In this document: piece by piece, positions 1-5,536 of the stretch
How positions within the stretch are numbered: the stretch's first letter is position 1
Layout: the number at the start of each line of letters is the position of its first letter
Assembly (NCBI GenBank): GCA_937897615.1
Contig: CALCNO010000162.1
Span: 1 to 8,001 of the forward strand
DNA: 8,001 nt
Direction of reading: 5' to 3'
From: an uncultured Anaerolineaceae bacterium
GTDB taxonomy: Bacteria > Chloroflexota > Anaerolineae > Anaerolineales > Anaerolineaceae
The notes under the pieces: generated by a model
What the model was told of the DNA's origin: nothing
The model's database searches: none
What the model saw: only the letters and a program-made list of their open reading frames with translations
Program-made: the position numbers and the translations under genes

Positions 1-438
1 TTCAGCCTCACGCGCTTTAGCAAGAAGAAGCCACCCTTTATCATGATGGCAGTGGGCACCTTGTTCTACATGGTGGGTTTCAGTATGTTTGGGTTTGTGC
101 ACCAGTACTGGCTGTTTGTGGCTGCCATTGTGGTCATCACCATTGGAGAGATGTTCGTTGTACCCACCAGCCAGTTCATTGCCACCAACTTTGCGCCTGA
201 GGATATGCGCGGGCGCTACATGGGCGTGTTTGGCATGACGTGGATGATCCCGGCTACCATTGGCCCCGGCCTGGCGGGCGTGATCATCGATAACTACAAC
301 CCCAACCTGCTCTGGTACATCGGCGGCGTGCTGTGCGGCGTTTCGGCGCTGGCCTTTGTGGCCTTGCACGGGCGCCTGGGAAAACAGGAGCGTTTTGCTC
401 CCGCCCGTGACGACGCTCCGGAAGCTGCGCACGCATAA
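1..438 (+). CDS. MFS transporter, C-terminal part (5' end outside window)
   Basis: The frame is open from the first base and ends with TAA at 436-438, leaving about 145 residues of a truncated protein. They form four hydrophobic segments that fit helices 9-12 of a major facilitator superfamily permease. A basic stretch with three lysines (RFSKKKPPF) precedes the first segment, as expected of a cytoplasmic loop. The segment GEMFVVPTSQFIATNFAPEDMRGRYMG is split by the window line only in print; its APEDMRGRYMGVFGMTW portion matches the MFS loop pattern (P-x-x-x-R-G-R-x-x-G) seen in drug:proton antiporters. Pro and Gly in IPATIGPGLAG fit helix 11. The family moves small molecules across the inner membrane using the proton gradient; the substrate cannot be told from this fragment. 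The tail after the last helix is short, hydrophilic and Ala/Glu-rich. A strong terminator follows 6 bases after the stop, so this is the end of its transcript. Confidence 0.85.
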   Translation, partial: FSLTRFSKKKPPFIMMAVGTLFYMVGFSMFGFVHQYWLFVAAIVVITIGEMFVVPTSQFIATNFAPEDMRGRYMGVFGMTWMIPATIGPGLAGVIIDNYNPNLLWYIGGVLCGVSALAFVALHGRLGKQERFAPARDDAPEAAHA

Positions 439-444
439 TCAATC

Positions 445-473
445 ACTGACCCGCTCATGCGGGTCAGTTTTTT
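445..473 (+). terminator. Intrinsic terminator after MFS gene
   Basis: A perfect 10-bp stem (445-454 with 459-468) with the four-base loop TCAT is followed directly by a run of T to 473. It begins 6 bases after the MFS stop codon and lies just upstream of the next gene's presumed -10 box, so it should insulate the two transcripts. Confidence 0.9.
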
Positions 474-479
474 ATCGGC

Positions 480-485
480 TAAAAT
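480..485 (+). promoter_or_regulatory. Putative -10 box (TAAAAT) for the Cys-rich gene
   Basis: TAAAAT sits 6 bases before the ATG at 492, immediately downstream of the terminator. A start site 7 bases past a -10 box would fall on or next to the A of the ATG, implying a leaderless or nearly leaderless mRNA. No good -35 hexamer is visible 16-18 bases upstream, which lies within the terminator hairpin. This is inference from position and sequence only. Confidence 0.4.
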
Positions 486-491
486 AGGGTC

Positions 492-1178
492 ATGGCTGGC
501 AACGACACAGAATTGGATTTTCGCAAGCTTTATGACGGCTTTCACTCCCCGGTTACAGGCATTGACTGCGGGTTGAAGTGCGCACCGCATAACCCGAGCC
601 GCAAGCCGTTTTGTTGTGATATTTGCCATGCAGTGCCGGTGGCTTACCGCCCTGAGTGGGATTACCTGCGCGAGCATACCCGCCTGTGGCACAAGTGGCG
701 TGGCAATGAATGCCCGGAGGAACCCTGCAACCCGATGGAACTTCTCAACCAGACGCCCTATCACCTGTTCCTGCTGGCCTGCAAAGGCCCGGCTTTTTGC
801 GAGCGGGAATATCGAGCGGTCTCCTGCCGGCAGTTCCCGTTCTTCCCCTACATCACTTCGGATTTCCGTTTTATCGGCATGACCTACGATTGGGACTTCA
901 CCGGCAAGTGCTGGGTGATCAGCCATCTGGAGCAGGTCACCAGCGCCTACCGCCAGGAGTTTGTGCGCACCTTTGACCGGCTATTTTCCACCTGGCTGGA
1001 GGATTTGGACAGCTACGCCCTGCTTTCAACCGAGACGCGCGACCATTATGCCGCTCTCAATCGGCGTTTTCCGCTGCTGCATCGCAACGGGCGTAATTAT
1101 CTGGTGAGCCCGAAAACTGAGAAGCTAACCAGCGTGAAGGCCAATGCTTTAAAGAAATTCTCCCCTTTTAACGAGTAA
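492..1178 (+). CDS. YkgJ-like cysteine-cluster protein
   Basis: A 228-residue soluble protein with 11 cysteines: 26, 30, 41, 42, 45, 74, 79, 97, 103, 112 and 140. The early cluster C26-x3-C30-x10-CC-x2-C45 and the later C103 / SCRQFPFFPY (C112) resemble the YkgJ/UPF0153 zinc- or iron-chelating cluster family, in which scattered Cys groups are followed by a C-R-x-[FY]-P motif. There is no signal peptide or membrane segment, so it is probably cytoplasmic. The biochemical role of this family is poorly defined. Some members are annotated Fe-S oxidoreductase without proof. An in-frame TAA at 480-482 limits the start, and 492 is the first ATG after it. Only a weak AGGG lies upstream, so the message may be leaderless. 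The 3' end overlaps the convergent ABC gene by 11 bases. The family assignment is from motif recognition; the reading frame is well supported. Confidence 0.8.
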   Translation: MAGNDTELDFRKLYDGFHSPVTGIDCGLKCAPHNPSRKPFCCDICHAVPVAYRPEWDYLREHTRLWHKWRGNECPEEPCNPMELLNQTPYHLFLLACKGPAFCEREYRAVSCRQFPFFPYITSDFRFIGMTYDWDFTGKCWVISHLEQVTSAYRQEFVRTFDRLFSTWLEDLDSYALLSTETRDHYAALNRRFPLLHRNGRNYLVSPKTEKLTSVKANALKKFSPFNE

Positions 1179-3108
1179 ACTCATCAGCTTTTTTGCTGTT
1201 TTCTTCCTTTTTGAATTGCTTTTTGTATAACTGCGCGTAAAGCCCTTTTTGTGCCAGCAGTTCCTGATGCGTGCCGCGCTCCACCACGCCGCCGCGGTCA
1301 ATGACCAGGATTTGGTCTGCCGCCAGGATGGTACTGAGACGGTGGGCAATGACGATGCTGGTGCGATTGGACATCACCCGCTGCAATGCCTCCTGGATCA
1401 AAGCCTCAGACTCGCTGTCCAGGCTGCTGGTGGCTTCGTCCAGCACCAGAATGCGCGGGTCTTTGAGGAGCACGCGCGCCAGGGCAATGCGCTGCTTTTC
1501 TCCGCCGCTCAGGCGGTAGCCGCGTTCGCCCACCACGGTGTCGTAGCCGTTTGGCAGATCGCTGATGAAATGGTGGATGTTGGCTGCCTGGCAGGCGCGG
1601 TTAAGCTCTTCCTGGCTGGCGTCCAGTTTGGAATACAACAGGTTGGTGCGGATGGTATCGTGGAAGAGATAAGTTTCCTGCGTGACCATGCCGATTTGTG
1701 CAGAGAGGGAATCTAGCGTGACATCGCGCAGGTCGTGTCCGTCGAGCAGGATGCGGCCGGAGGAAGGGTCGTACAGGCGCGGAATGAGGTACGTAAGGGT
1801 GGTTTTGCCAGCCCCACTGGGGCCCACCAGGGCGGTCAGCTGCCCCGGTGCTACCCGAAAACTGACATGCTCCAGGGCATTCCCCCTGGCCTGGCTCTGA
1901 TGGTTTTCCTCCGTGTGGGTATCAGCGTCTTCCCCTGAGAAAACTGCTGCAACAGAATCCATGCTGCCGTAGCGGCGCACATCACTCAGAAAGTGCTCAT
2001 CGCCCTTCTGATAACAAAAGGTCACATCATCAAAAACGATCTCACCTTTTACAGCCTGCAGGTTTATCGGGTTGGCTTTCTCGGCGATCTCTGTTGGCAG
2101 ATCAATCACTTCAAAGACACGCTCAAAACTCACCACCGAGGTGGCAAAATCGACCGGGGCGTTGGCCAGCGCCTGGAAGGCTGAGTAAAGCCCGGCCAGA
2201 TAGGAGCCAAAAGCAACGATCAGGCCAACGGTCATTTGCCCCCTGATGACAAAGTATCCGCCAAAGCCATAGACCAGGGCTGTGCCCACCGCGGTGACCA
2301 GCCCGATGATGCCCATGAAGACCGACCCAACCATTGTCCGGTCAATGCCGGCGTTTCTCACCTGGATGGCGCGGCTGCCAAAGCGCTCCACCTCCAGGTC
2401 TTTTCTGCCGAACAATTTGACCAGCAGCGCACCGCCGATGTTGAGCGTTTCGTTCATCATGGCGTTCATCTGGGCGTTGGCTACCAGTTGCTGCCGCACG
2501 ATATCGCGCAGGCGGTTGCTCAATTTGCGGATGGCCAGCAGGAACAATGGGAAGATCAGGACGCTGATGGTGGTGAGCCGCCAGTCCAGCGAAAACATCA
2601 CGATCAGCGATGCGGTTACCTGAATGATGTTGGTGACAATCTCAACCAGGGTGCGGCTGATGGCATTTTGCGCGCCTACCACATCGTTATTCAAGCGGCT
2701 CATCAACTCGCCGACTTTGGTGTTGGTGAAGAAGCGCAAAGACATGCGCTGCAGGCCGGAGTAAAGGGCGATGCGCAGGTCGTAGATCACGCCTTCGCCC
2801 ACCTGGGCGCTCAGGCGGCGCTGAAAGATGTTGATGACCCCGATGGCGATTGGCAGGGCAAGCAGTGCCCCTGCCAGCAGGAGCAGTTTGTGAATGTCCC
2901 CGGCCGGGATGACTGTGTCGATCAGTGAACGCACGATCAGCGGCGTGACCAGTGCAAGCCCGGTGCCCACCAGGATCAACACCAGCAGCCAGGCCAGCTT
3001 GCCCCAGTAGGGCCTGGCATAATTCATCACCCGTTTTATGAGCGCCCAGGAGAGCTGTGGAGTTTCATCCGGGCTGTTGGCTAAACGCCGCATTCCATGT
3101 AGTTGCAT
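1168..3108 (-). CDS. ABC exporter half-transporter (permease fused to ATPase)
   Basis: About 646 residues from the start I prefer at 3108. Residues ~35-325 form an ABC type-1 exporter membrane domain with about six helices. The nucleotide-binding domain follows: A-loop Tyr366 (TFCYQKGD), Walker A GPSGAGKTT (429-437), Q-loop Gln477, signature LSGGEKQR (533-540), Walker B ILVLDE (553-558), D-loop SSLD and H-loop His589. Every ATPase motif is intact, so it should be an active MsbA/LmrA-like exporter working as a homodimer or with a partner not in this window. Lipid, drug or peptide export are all possible. An extra acidic/polar segment of about 38 residues (~372-409) lies between the A-loop strand and the strand before Walker A. 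The start at 3108 is chosen because GGAAGG lies 9 bases upstream and a TATAAT box lies 32-37 bases upstream. The open frame runs on to 3162, but that would place the promoter inside the gene. ATG at 3093 is a weaker alternative. The C-terminus is Lys-rich. Confidence 0.93.
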   Translation of the reverse strand: MQLHGMRRLANSPDETPQLSWALIKRVMNYARPYWGKLAWLLVLILVGTGLALVTPLIVRSLIDTVIPAGDIHKLLLLAGALLALPIAIGVINIFQRRLSAQVGEGVIYDLRIALYSGLQRMSLRFFTNTKVGELMSRLNNDVVGAQNAISRTLVEIVTNIIQVTASLIVMFSLDWRLTTISVLIFPLFLLAIRKLSNRLRDIVRQQLVANAQMNAMMNETLNIGGALLVKLFGRKDLEVERFGSRAIQVRNAGIDRTMVGSVFMGIIGLVTAVGTALVYGFGGYFVIRGQMTVGLIVAFGSYLAGLYSAFQALANAPVDFATSVVSFERVFEVIDLPTEIAEKANPINLQAVKGEIVFDDVTFCYQKGDEHFLSDVRRYGSMDSVAAVFSGEDADTHTEENHQSQARGNALEHVSFRVAPGQLTALVGPSGAGKTTLTYLIPRLYDPSSGRILLDGHDLRDVTLDSLSAQIGMVTQETYLFHDTIRTNLLYSKLDASQEELNRACQAANIHHFISDLPNGYDTVVGERGYRLSGGEKQRIALARVLLKDPRILVLDEATSSLDSESEALIQEALQRVMSNRTSIVIAHRLSTILAADQILVIDRGGVVERGTHQELLAQKGLYAQLYKKQFKKEENSKKADEFTR

Positions 3109-3117
3109 CAATGAATT

Positions 3118-3123
3118 CCTTCC
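3118..3123 (-). promoter_or_regulatory. Ribosome binding site deciding the ABC exporter start
   Basis: On the minus strand GGAAGG ends 9 bases before the ATG at 3108. None of the other in-frame ATGs (3162, 3141, 3093) has a comparable purine-rich motif at this distance, so this site fixes the likely start. Confidence 0.65.
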
Positions 3124-3139
3124 ATGTAAGGATAACTTC

Positions 3140-3145
3140 ATTATA
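3140..3145 (-). promoter_or_regulatory. -10 box (TATAAT) of ABC exporter promoter
   Basis: A consensus TATAAT read leftward gives a transcript start near 3132-3134 and a leader of about 25 bases ending in GGAAGG and the ATG at 3108. The matching -35 position (about 3163-3168) falls in the base of the neighbouring gene's terminator and is a poor match to TTGACA. The -10 is convincing; the full promoter is inferred. Confidence 0.6.
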
Positions 3146-3156
3146 GTATCGCAATT

Positions 3157-3187
3157 AAACAAAAATCCCGGACTTGGTCCGGGATTT
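3157..3187 (-). terminator. Intrinsic terminator after DUF4405-like gene
   Basis: A perfect 11-bp GC-rich stem (3163-3173 with 3177-3187) has a three-base loop. Read leftward it is followed by a T run (complement of the A tract 3157-3165, broken by one G). It starts about 19 bases beyond the stop codon of the DUF4405-like gene at 3206. On the plus strand the downstream T run is interrupted, so it works best leftward. Confidence 0.88.
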
Positions 3188-3205
3188 CTATTTTACAGTT
3201 TAGAT

Positions 3206-4081
3206 TTACAGACATTCACCCAGGTCGCACCTGTTGTTGCCATTGCTGTCGGTATAGCGGCGGCAATGGCCGGGGTAGGAACAACCGCGAGGGCAGCGCA
3301 CAGTGCAGCTTTGAACAGGTGTGCTGTACACCACCTGCGGAACGGATGTGGCGGTGGGGGCAGGAGTAGCTGTTGCGGCCTCCGTTGATGGTGGCTGGGT
3401 CTCGGCAACACTGGCCGGGGTAGTGGTGGCTTGCGCACTGGCCGCGCTTGAATCGGTGGTTTCCTCCAGCAGAGTGCCCGATTGTGCTGAAACGGATTTT
3501 ACGAGCACATTGGTCGCAGCCAATGCAGAAGCTGCACCCACCGCACCCATCAGTACCAGAAACTGCCGGCGGCCAACCTGCTTTTGCTCAACACGCACGG
3601 GAACCGCTGCCGGGGTTAAGCCTTGTGGAACGCGCACAGGTATCTGGCGGCCAAAAATCTTCTTGGTGGTGAGGACGATCCAGCGCCAGTGTAGGCCCAG
3701 TTTGACTACGGTAAGCCCCAGCGTGGCCACCGATGAATAAATGTGGATATCCAACCAGGTGGCATAGTCGTAGAGGTCCAGGTTGAACCAGGTGGAGATC
3801 ACCAGTCCGGTTTCAATGATCATCACAGTTCCCAGCATGATTAAAACATCCAGGAGCAGATAAACCCGCGACCTGCCGGAGGTTTTTCCAAAGAAACGAC
3901 AGACAACGTTAGCGAACCAATCCCAATGTAGAAGTAAATGAACCAACGCCAGAACAGCCAGAATCACACCCAGCCACTGGTGCAGTGAAACGCCGGTAAG
4001 GTCAAGATAGAACGCCAGCAGGAAGCCGACCATTAATCCCAGGTCAATTAGCCAATGTGTTTGACAGGAAGCCTTTTTCAT
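3206..4081 (-). CDS. DUF4405-like membrane protein with Tat motif and exported Cys-rich tail
   Basis: A 291-residue protein with a clear modular order. Residues ~11-29, 33-52, 74-96 and 111-131 are four membrane helices. Helices 2 and 4 carry the same layout, His-x17-His-Trp-x-Trp (H34/H52 and H113/H131), plus H48 in helix 2; this resembles the DUF4405 / cytochrome b-like fold, so b-type heme binding is plausible. A basic cytoplasmic loop (132-170) leads to a twin-arginine motif, GRRQFL at 170-175, and a fifth hydrophobic segment (176-192). An Ala/Ser/Thr/Pro linker (~200-255) follows, then a tail with six cysteines (259, 263, 267, 273, 285, 290) and an EF-hand-like loop at 278-289. Positive-inside charges place the tail outside. 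The likely role is electron transfer or redox sensing at the membrane, which is inference. The start at 4081 has AGAGGTG about 5 bases upstream. It has its own terminator and looks monocistronic. Confidence 0.82.
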   Translation of the reverse strand: MKKASCQTHWLIDLGLMVGFLLAFYLDLTGVSLHQWLGVILAVLALVHLLLHWDWFANVVCRFFGKTSGRSRVYLLLDVLIMLGTVMIIETGLVISTWFNLDLYDYATWLDIHIYSSVATLGLTVVKLGLHWRWIVLTTKKIFGRQIPVRVPQGLTPAAVPVRVEQKQVGRRQFLVLMGAVGAASALAATNVLVKSVSAQSGTLLEETTDSSAASAQATTTPASVAETQPPSTEAATATPAPTATSVPQVVYSTPVQSCTVRCPRGCSYPGHCRRYTDSNGNNRCDLGECL

Positions 4082-4086
4082 TACAG

Positions 4087-4093
4087 CACCTCT
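4087..4093 (-). promoter_or_regulatory. Ribosome binding site of DUF4405-like gene
   Basis: Read leftward the sequence AGAGGTG lies 5 bases before the ATG at 4081, a good Shine-Dalgarno match that supports this start. Confidence 0.65.
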
Positions 4094-4108
4094 AAGTTAG
4101 CAACAATA

Positions 4109-4122
4109 TTGAACCTGATCAA
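4109..4122. promoter_or_regulatory. FNR/CRP-box-like palindrome
   Basis: TTGAACCTGATCAA matches the FNR consensus TTGAT-N4-ATCAA at 9 of 10 specified positions. It lies in the divergent region between the DUF4405-like gene and the HAD operon, directly beside the leftward -10-like TATAAC at 4123-4128, where it would cover the start point. That placement fits repression of the leftward gene better than activation. No regulator gene is visible in the window, and the call rests on sequence similarity alone. Confidence 0.4.
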
Positions 4123-4128
4123 GTTATA
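4123..4128 (-). promoter_or_regulatory. Candidate -10 box (TATAAC) for DUF4405-like gene
   Basis: TATAAC read leftward matches TATAAT at five of six positions and would give a leader of about 35 bases before the ATG at 4081. No clear -35 element lies at 16-18 bases upstream. TTGATC with TAACTT further downstream is a weaker alternative pair. Confidence 0.35.
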
Positions 4129-4185
4129 CACAAGTGTTCAGTAGAAATTGTGTATTTCTTGTATAGGTTTTCGGTGAAACGACTT

Positions 4186-4204
4186 TCCCGGTAATTCACC
4201 GGAA
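4186..4204. repeat. Short inverted repeat, possible operator
   Basis: CCGGT (4188-4192) and ACCGG (4198-4202) are complementary arms around AATTC, with one more pair outside a mismatch. It lies just upstream of the TAAAAT box at 4210-4215, covering the place where a -35 element would be. No T run follows, so it is not a terminator. It could be an operator for the HAD operon; this is inferred from position only. Confidence 0.35.
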
Positions 4205-4209
4205 GTAGG

Positions 4210-4215
4210 TAAAAT
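4210..4215 (+). promoter_or_regulatory. Candidate -10 box (TAAAAT) for HAD-led operon
   Basis: TAAAAT matches the -10 consensus at five of six positions and is identical to the box before the Cys-rich gene, sharing TAAAATAG. It would give a leader of about 25 bases containing AAGGGAA (4234-4240) before the ATG at 4247. The -35 region is weak, as at the other promoters here. Confidence 0.45.
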
Positions 4216-4246
4216 AGAACCATCTCGATGTTTAAGGGAACGCTCA

Positions 4247-4888
4247 ATGGCTTACAAACTAGTGATCTTTGATTTTGACGGAACCCTGGCAAACACATTT
4301 CCCCTGGTGCTGGAGATGCTGGATGAATTGGCGGAAAAATTTCGCACGCGAAAACTGGACCAAGCCAACCTTCACCATCTGCGCCACTACCCCCCTCTTA
4401 AGATCATGCGCATGCACCGGGTGCGCATCTGGCAGCTCCCATCTATCTTGAAGTTCACGCGGGTGCGCATGCGCAGCCAGGCACACCTGGTTTCCCGCTT
4501 TGATGGGGTCGAGGAAGCGATCCGCGAGCTCTCGCAGCGCCAGGTCAAACTGGGCATTGTTACCACCAATAGCCGCCAGATGGTGGAGCAGGTGTTGGGG
4601 AATGACCTTTTTCGCCTGTTCGATTTTTTCATCGGTGAGGTATCCCTCTTTGGCAAGTACAAAGCGTTGAAAAAGATGCTGGGCCTGTGTGGCTGCCAGG
4701 GGCACGAGGCGCTGGCGATTGGTGATGAAATCCGCGATATGGACGCGGCCGCCCGCGCTAAAATCCCGTTCGGCGCTGTCTCCTGGGGGTTCTCCTCCCC
4801 GGAGGCACTTCTGGCGCGCGATCCTTTATTCAACTTCACGCATCCCTCTCAGATCGTTGAGAGCATTGGTGTAAATCCGGTTGCTTAG
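4247..4888 (+). CDS. HAD-superfamily hydrolase, phosphoglycolate phosphatase-like
   Basis: A 213-residue cytoplasmic enzyme of the haloacid dehalogenase superfamily, near the usual length for Gph-like phosphatases. Motif I is DFDGTL at 9-14, with D9 the predicted nucleophile and D11 the acid/base. An alpha-helical cap (about 15-85) follows, as in subfamily I. Motif II is GIVTTNS (T106). A Lys in the GKYKAL stretch (137 or 139) serves as motif III, and motif IV is GDEIRD with D160 and D164 for Mg binding. All catalytic residues are present. The cap is unusually rich in Arg and His (MRMHRVRIW), suggesting an anionic substrate. Substrate is unknown: family members act on phosphoglycolate, nucleotides or sugar phosphates. 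Start is supported by AAGGGAA about 6 bases upstream. It leads an operon-like run, with the HEAT-like gene 16 bases downstream. Confidence 0.92.
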   Translation: MAYKLVIFDFDGTLANTFPLVLEMLDELAEKFRTRKLDQANLHHLRHYPPLKIMRMHRVRIWQLPSILKFTRVRMRSQAHLVSRFDGVEEAIRELSQRQVKLGIVTTNSRQMVEQVLGNDLFRLFDFFIGEVSLFGKYKALKKMLGLCGCQGHEALAIGDEIRDMDAAARAKIPFGAVSWGFSSPEALLARDPLFNFTHPSQIVESIGVNPVA

Positions 4889-4904
4889 GTGACGGGGAGG
4901 GCAA

Positions 4905-5534
4905 ATGTCGGTTATTTCCAGGCTGGCTTCTTCACAGGGCATCCGCGATGAGATTCCCAATCAGGTGCTGGCAAAAGAAATTGCGCTGGCAAAGGATACC
5001 GCGGCTATAAAAGAATTGGCGGAAAACCTCTTTAACAAAGACGCCAACATTGCCTCCGACTGCGTAAAAACGCTCTACGAAACCGGCTATCTTGATCCCG
5101 CGCTGATTGCCCCTTATCACGCCGAGTTTCTGCGCCTTCTCTCCAGCAAACACAACCGTCTGGTCTGGGGCGCGATGATCGCACTGGCGGTGATTGCGCC
5201 GTTTGCTCCTGCGGCCTTGTTTGAGGCGCGTGAACGCATCCAGGCAACAATGCAGCAGGGCTCCGTGATCACCGTGGACAATGGAGTGAAAGTGCTGGCA
5301 CAGGTGGCGGCGGCAAAGCCGGAATACGCCGCAGAGTTGCTGCCATTTTTGATCGAACATTTGCGCACCTGCCGCAGCAAGGAAGTACCGCAGCATGCCG
5401 AGAGCACAGTCGTATGCATCACCGGCGCAAACAAGGGGCCGTTCGCGGCTGTCCTCAGGGAGCGCCTGCCGGAATTGATCCCTTCGCAAGCAACTCGGGT
5501 CAAGCGCATTTTAAAGCGCGTAGAGACTTTATAA
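4905..5534 (+). CDS. HEAT-like helical-repeat protein of unknown function
   Basis: A 209-residue protein with no signal peptide, predicted almost wholly helical. Paired amphipathic helices can be drawn at roughly 32-44/47-59, 66-81/84-99, 104-118/122-137, 140-156/160-173 and 178-190/195-207. The segment HNRLVWGAMIALAVIAP (83-99) is typical of HEAT-repeat second helices. Such solenoids generally bind proteins, and no catalytic motif is visible. A strong ribosome binding site, GGGGAGG at 4894-4900, lies 4 bases before the ATG. The gene is 16 bases after the HAD gene and its stop is only 2 bases before the next start, so it is probably co-transcribed with both and translationally coupled to the GNAT-like gene. 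Function is not recognised; a scaffold or adaptor for the downstream product is a guess. Confidence 0.75.
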   Translation: MSVISRLASSQGIRDEIPNQVLAKEIALAKDTAAIKELAENLFNKDANIASDCVKTLYETGYLDPALIAPYHAEFLRLLSSKHNRLVWGAMIALAVIAPFAPAALFEARERIQATMQQGSVITVDNGVKVLAQVAAAKPEYAAELLPFLIEHLRTCRSKEVPQHAESTVVCITGANKGPFAAVLRERLPELIPSQATRVKRILKRVETL

Positions 5535-5536
5535 AC

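Noticed and set aside
294..926. Minus-strand open frame of 210 codons across the MFS end and Cys-rich gene
   Set aside because: It spans a terminator and two well-supported genes on the other strand, its translation shows no recognisable domain, and no start signals were seen.
1187..1215. CAGC-TTTTTT-GCTG near the convergent junction as a bidirectional terminator
   Set aside because: The stem is only 4 bp and lies inside the ABC coding region; too weak to call.
2236..2928. Plus-strand open frame of 230 codons inside the ABC exporter
   Set aside because: It is antisense to a clear membrane domain, and its Gln/His/Asp-rich composition is typical of a reverse-frame shadow of high-GC coding DNA.
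3330..3480. Repetitive Ala/Ser/Thr/Pro coding stretch as a DNA repeat
   Set aside because: The low complexity is at the protein level, a flexible linker; no regular repeated DNA unit is present.
5414..5536. Upstream ATG extension of the GNAT-like gene
   Set aside because: It would overlap the HEAT-like gene by 121 bases and adds residues reading like an out-of-frame shadow; the ATG at 5537 begins the conserved-looking N-terminus.
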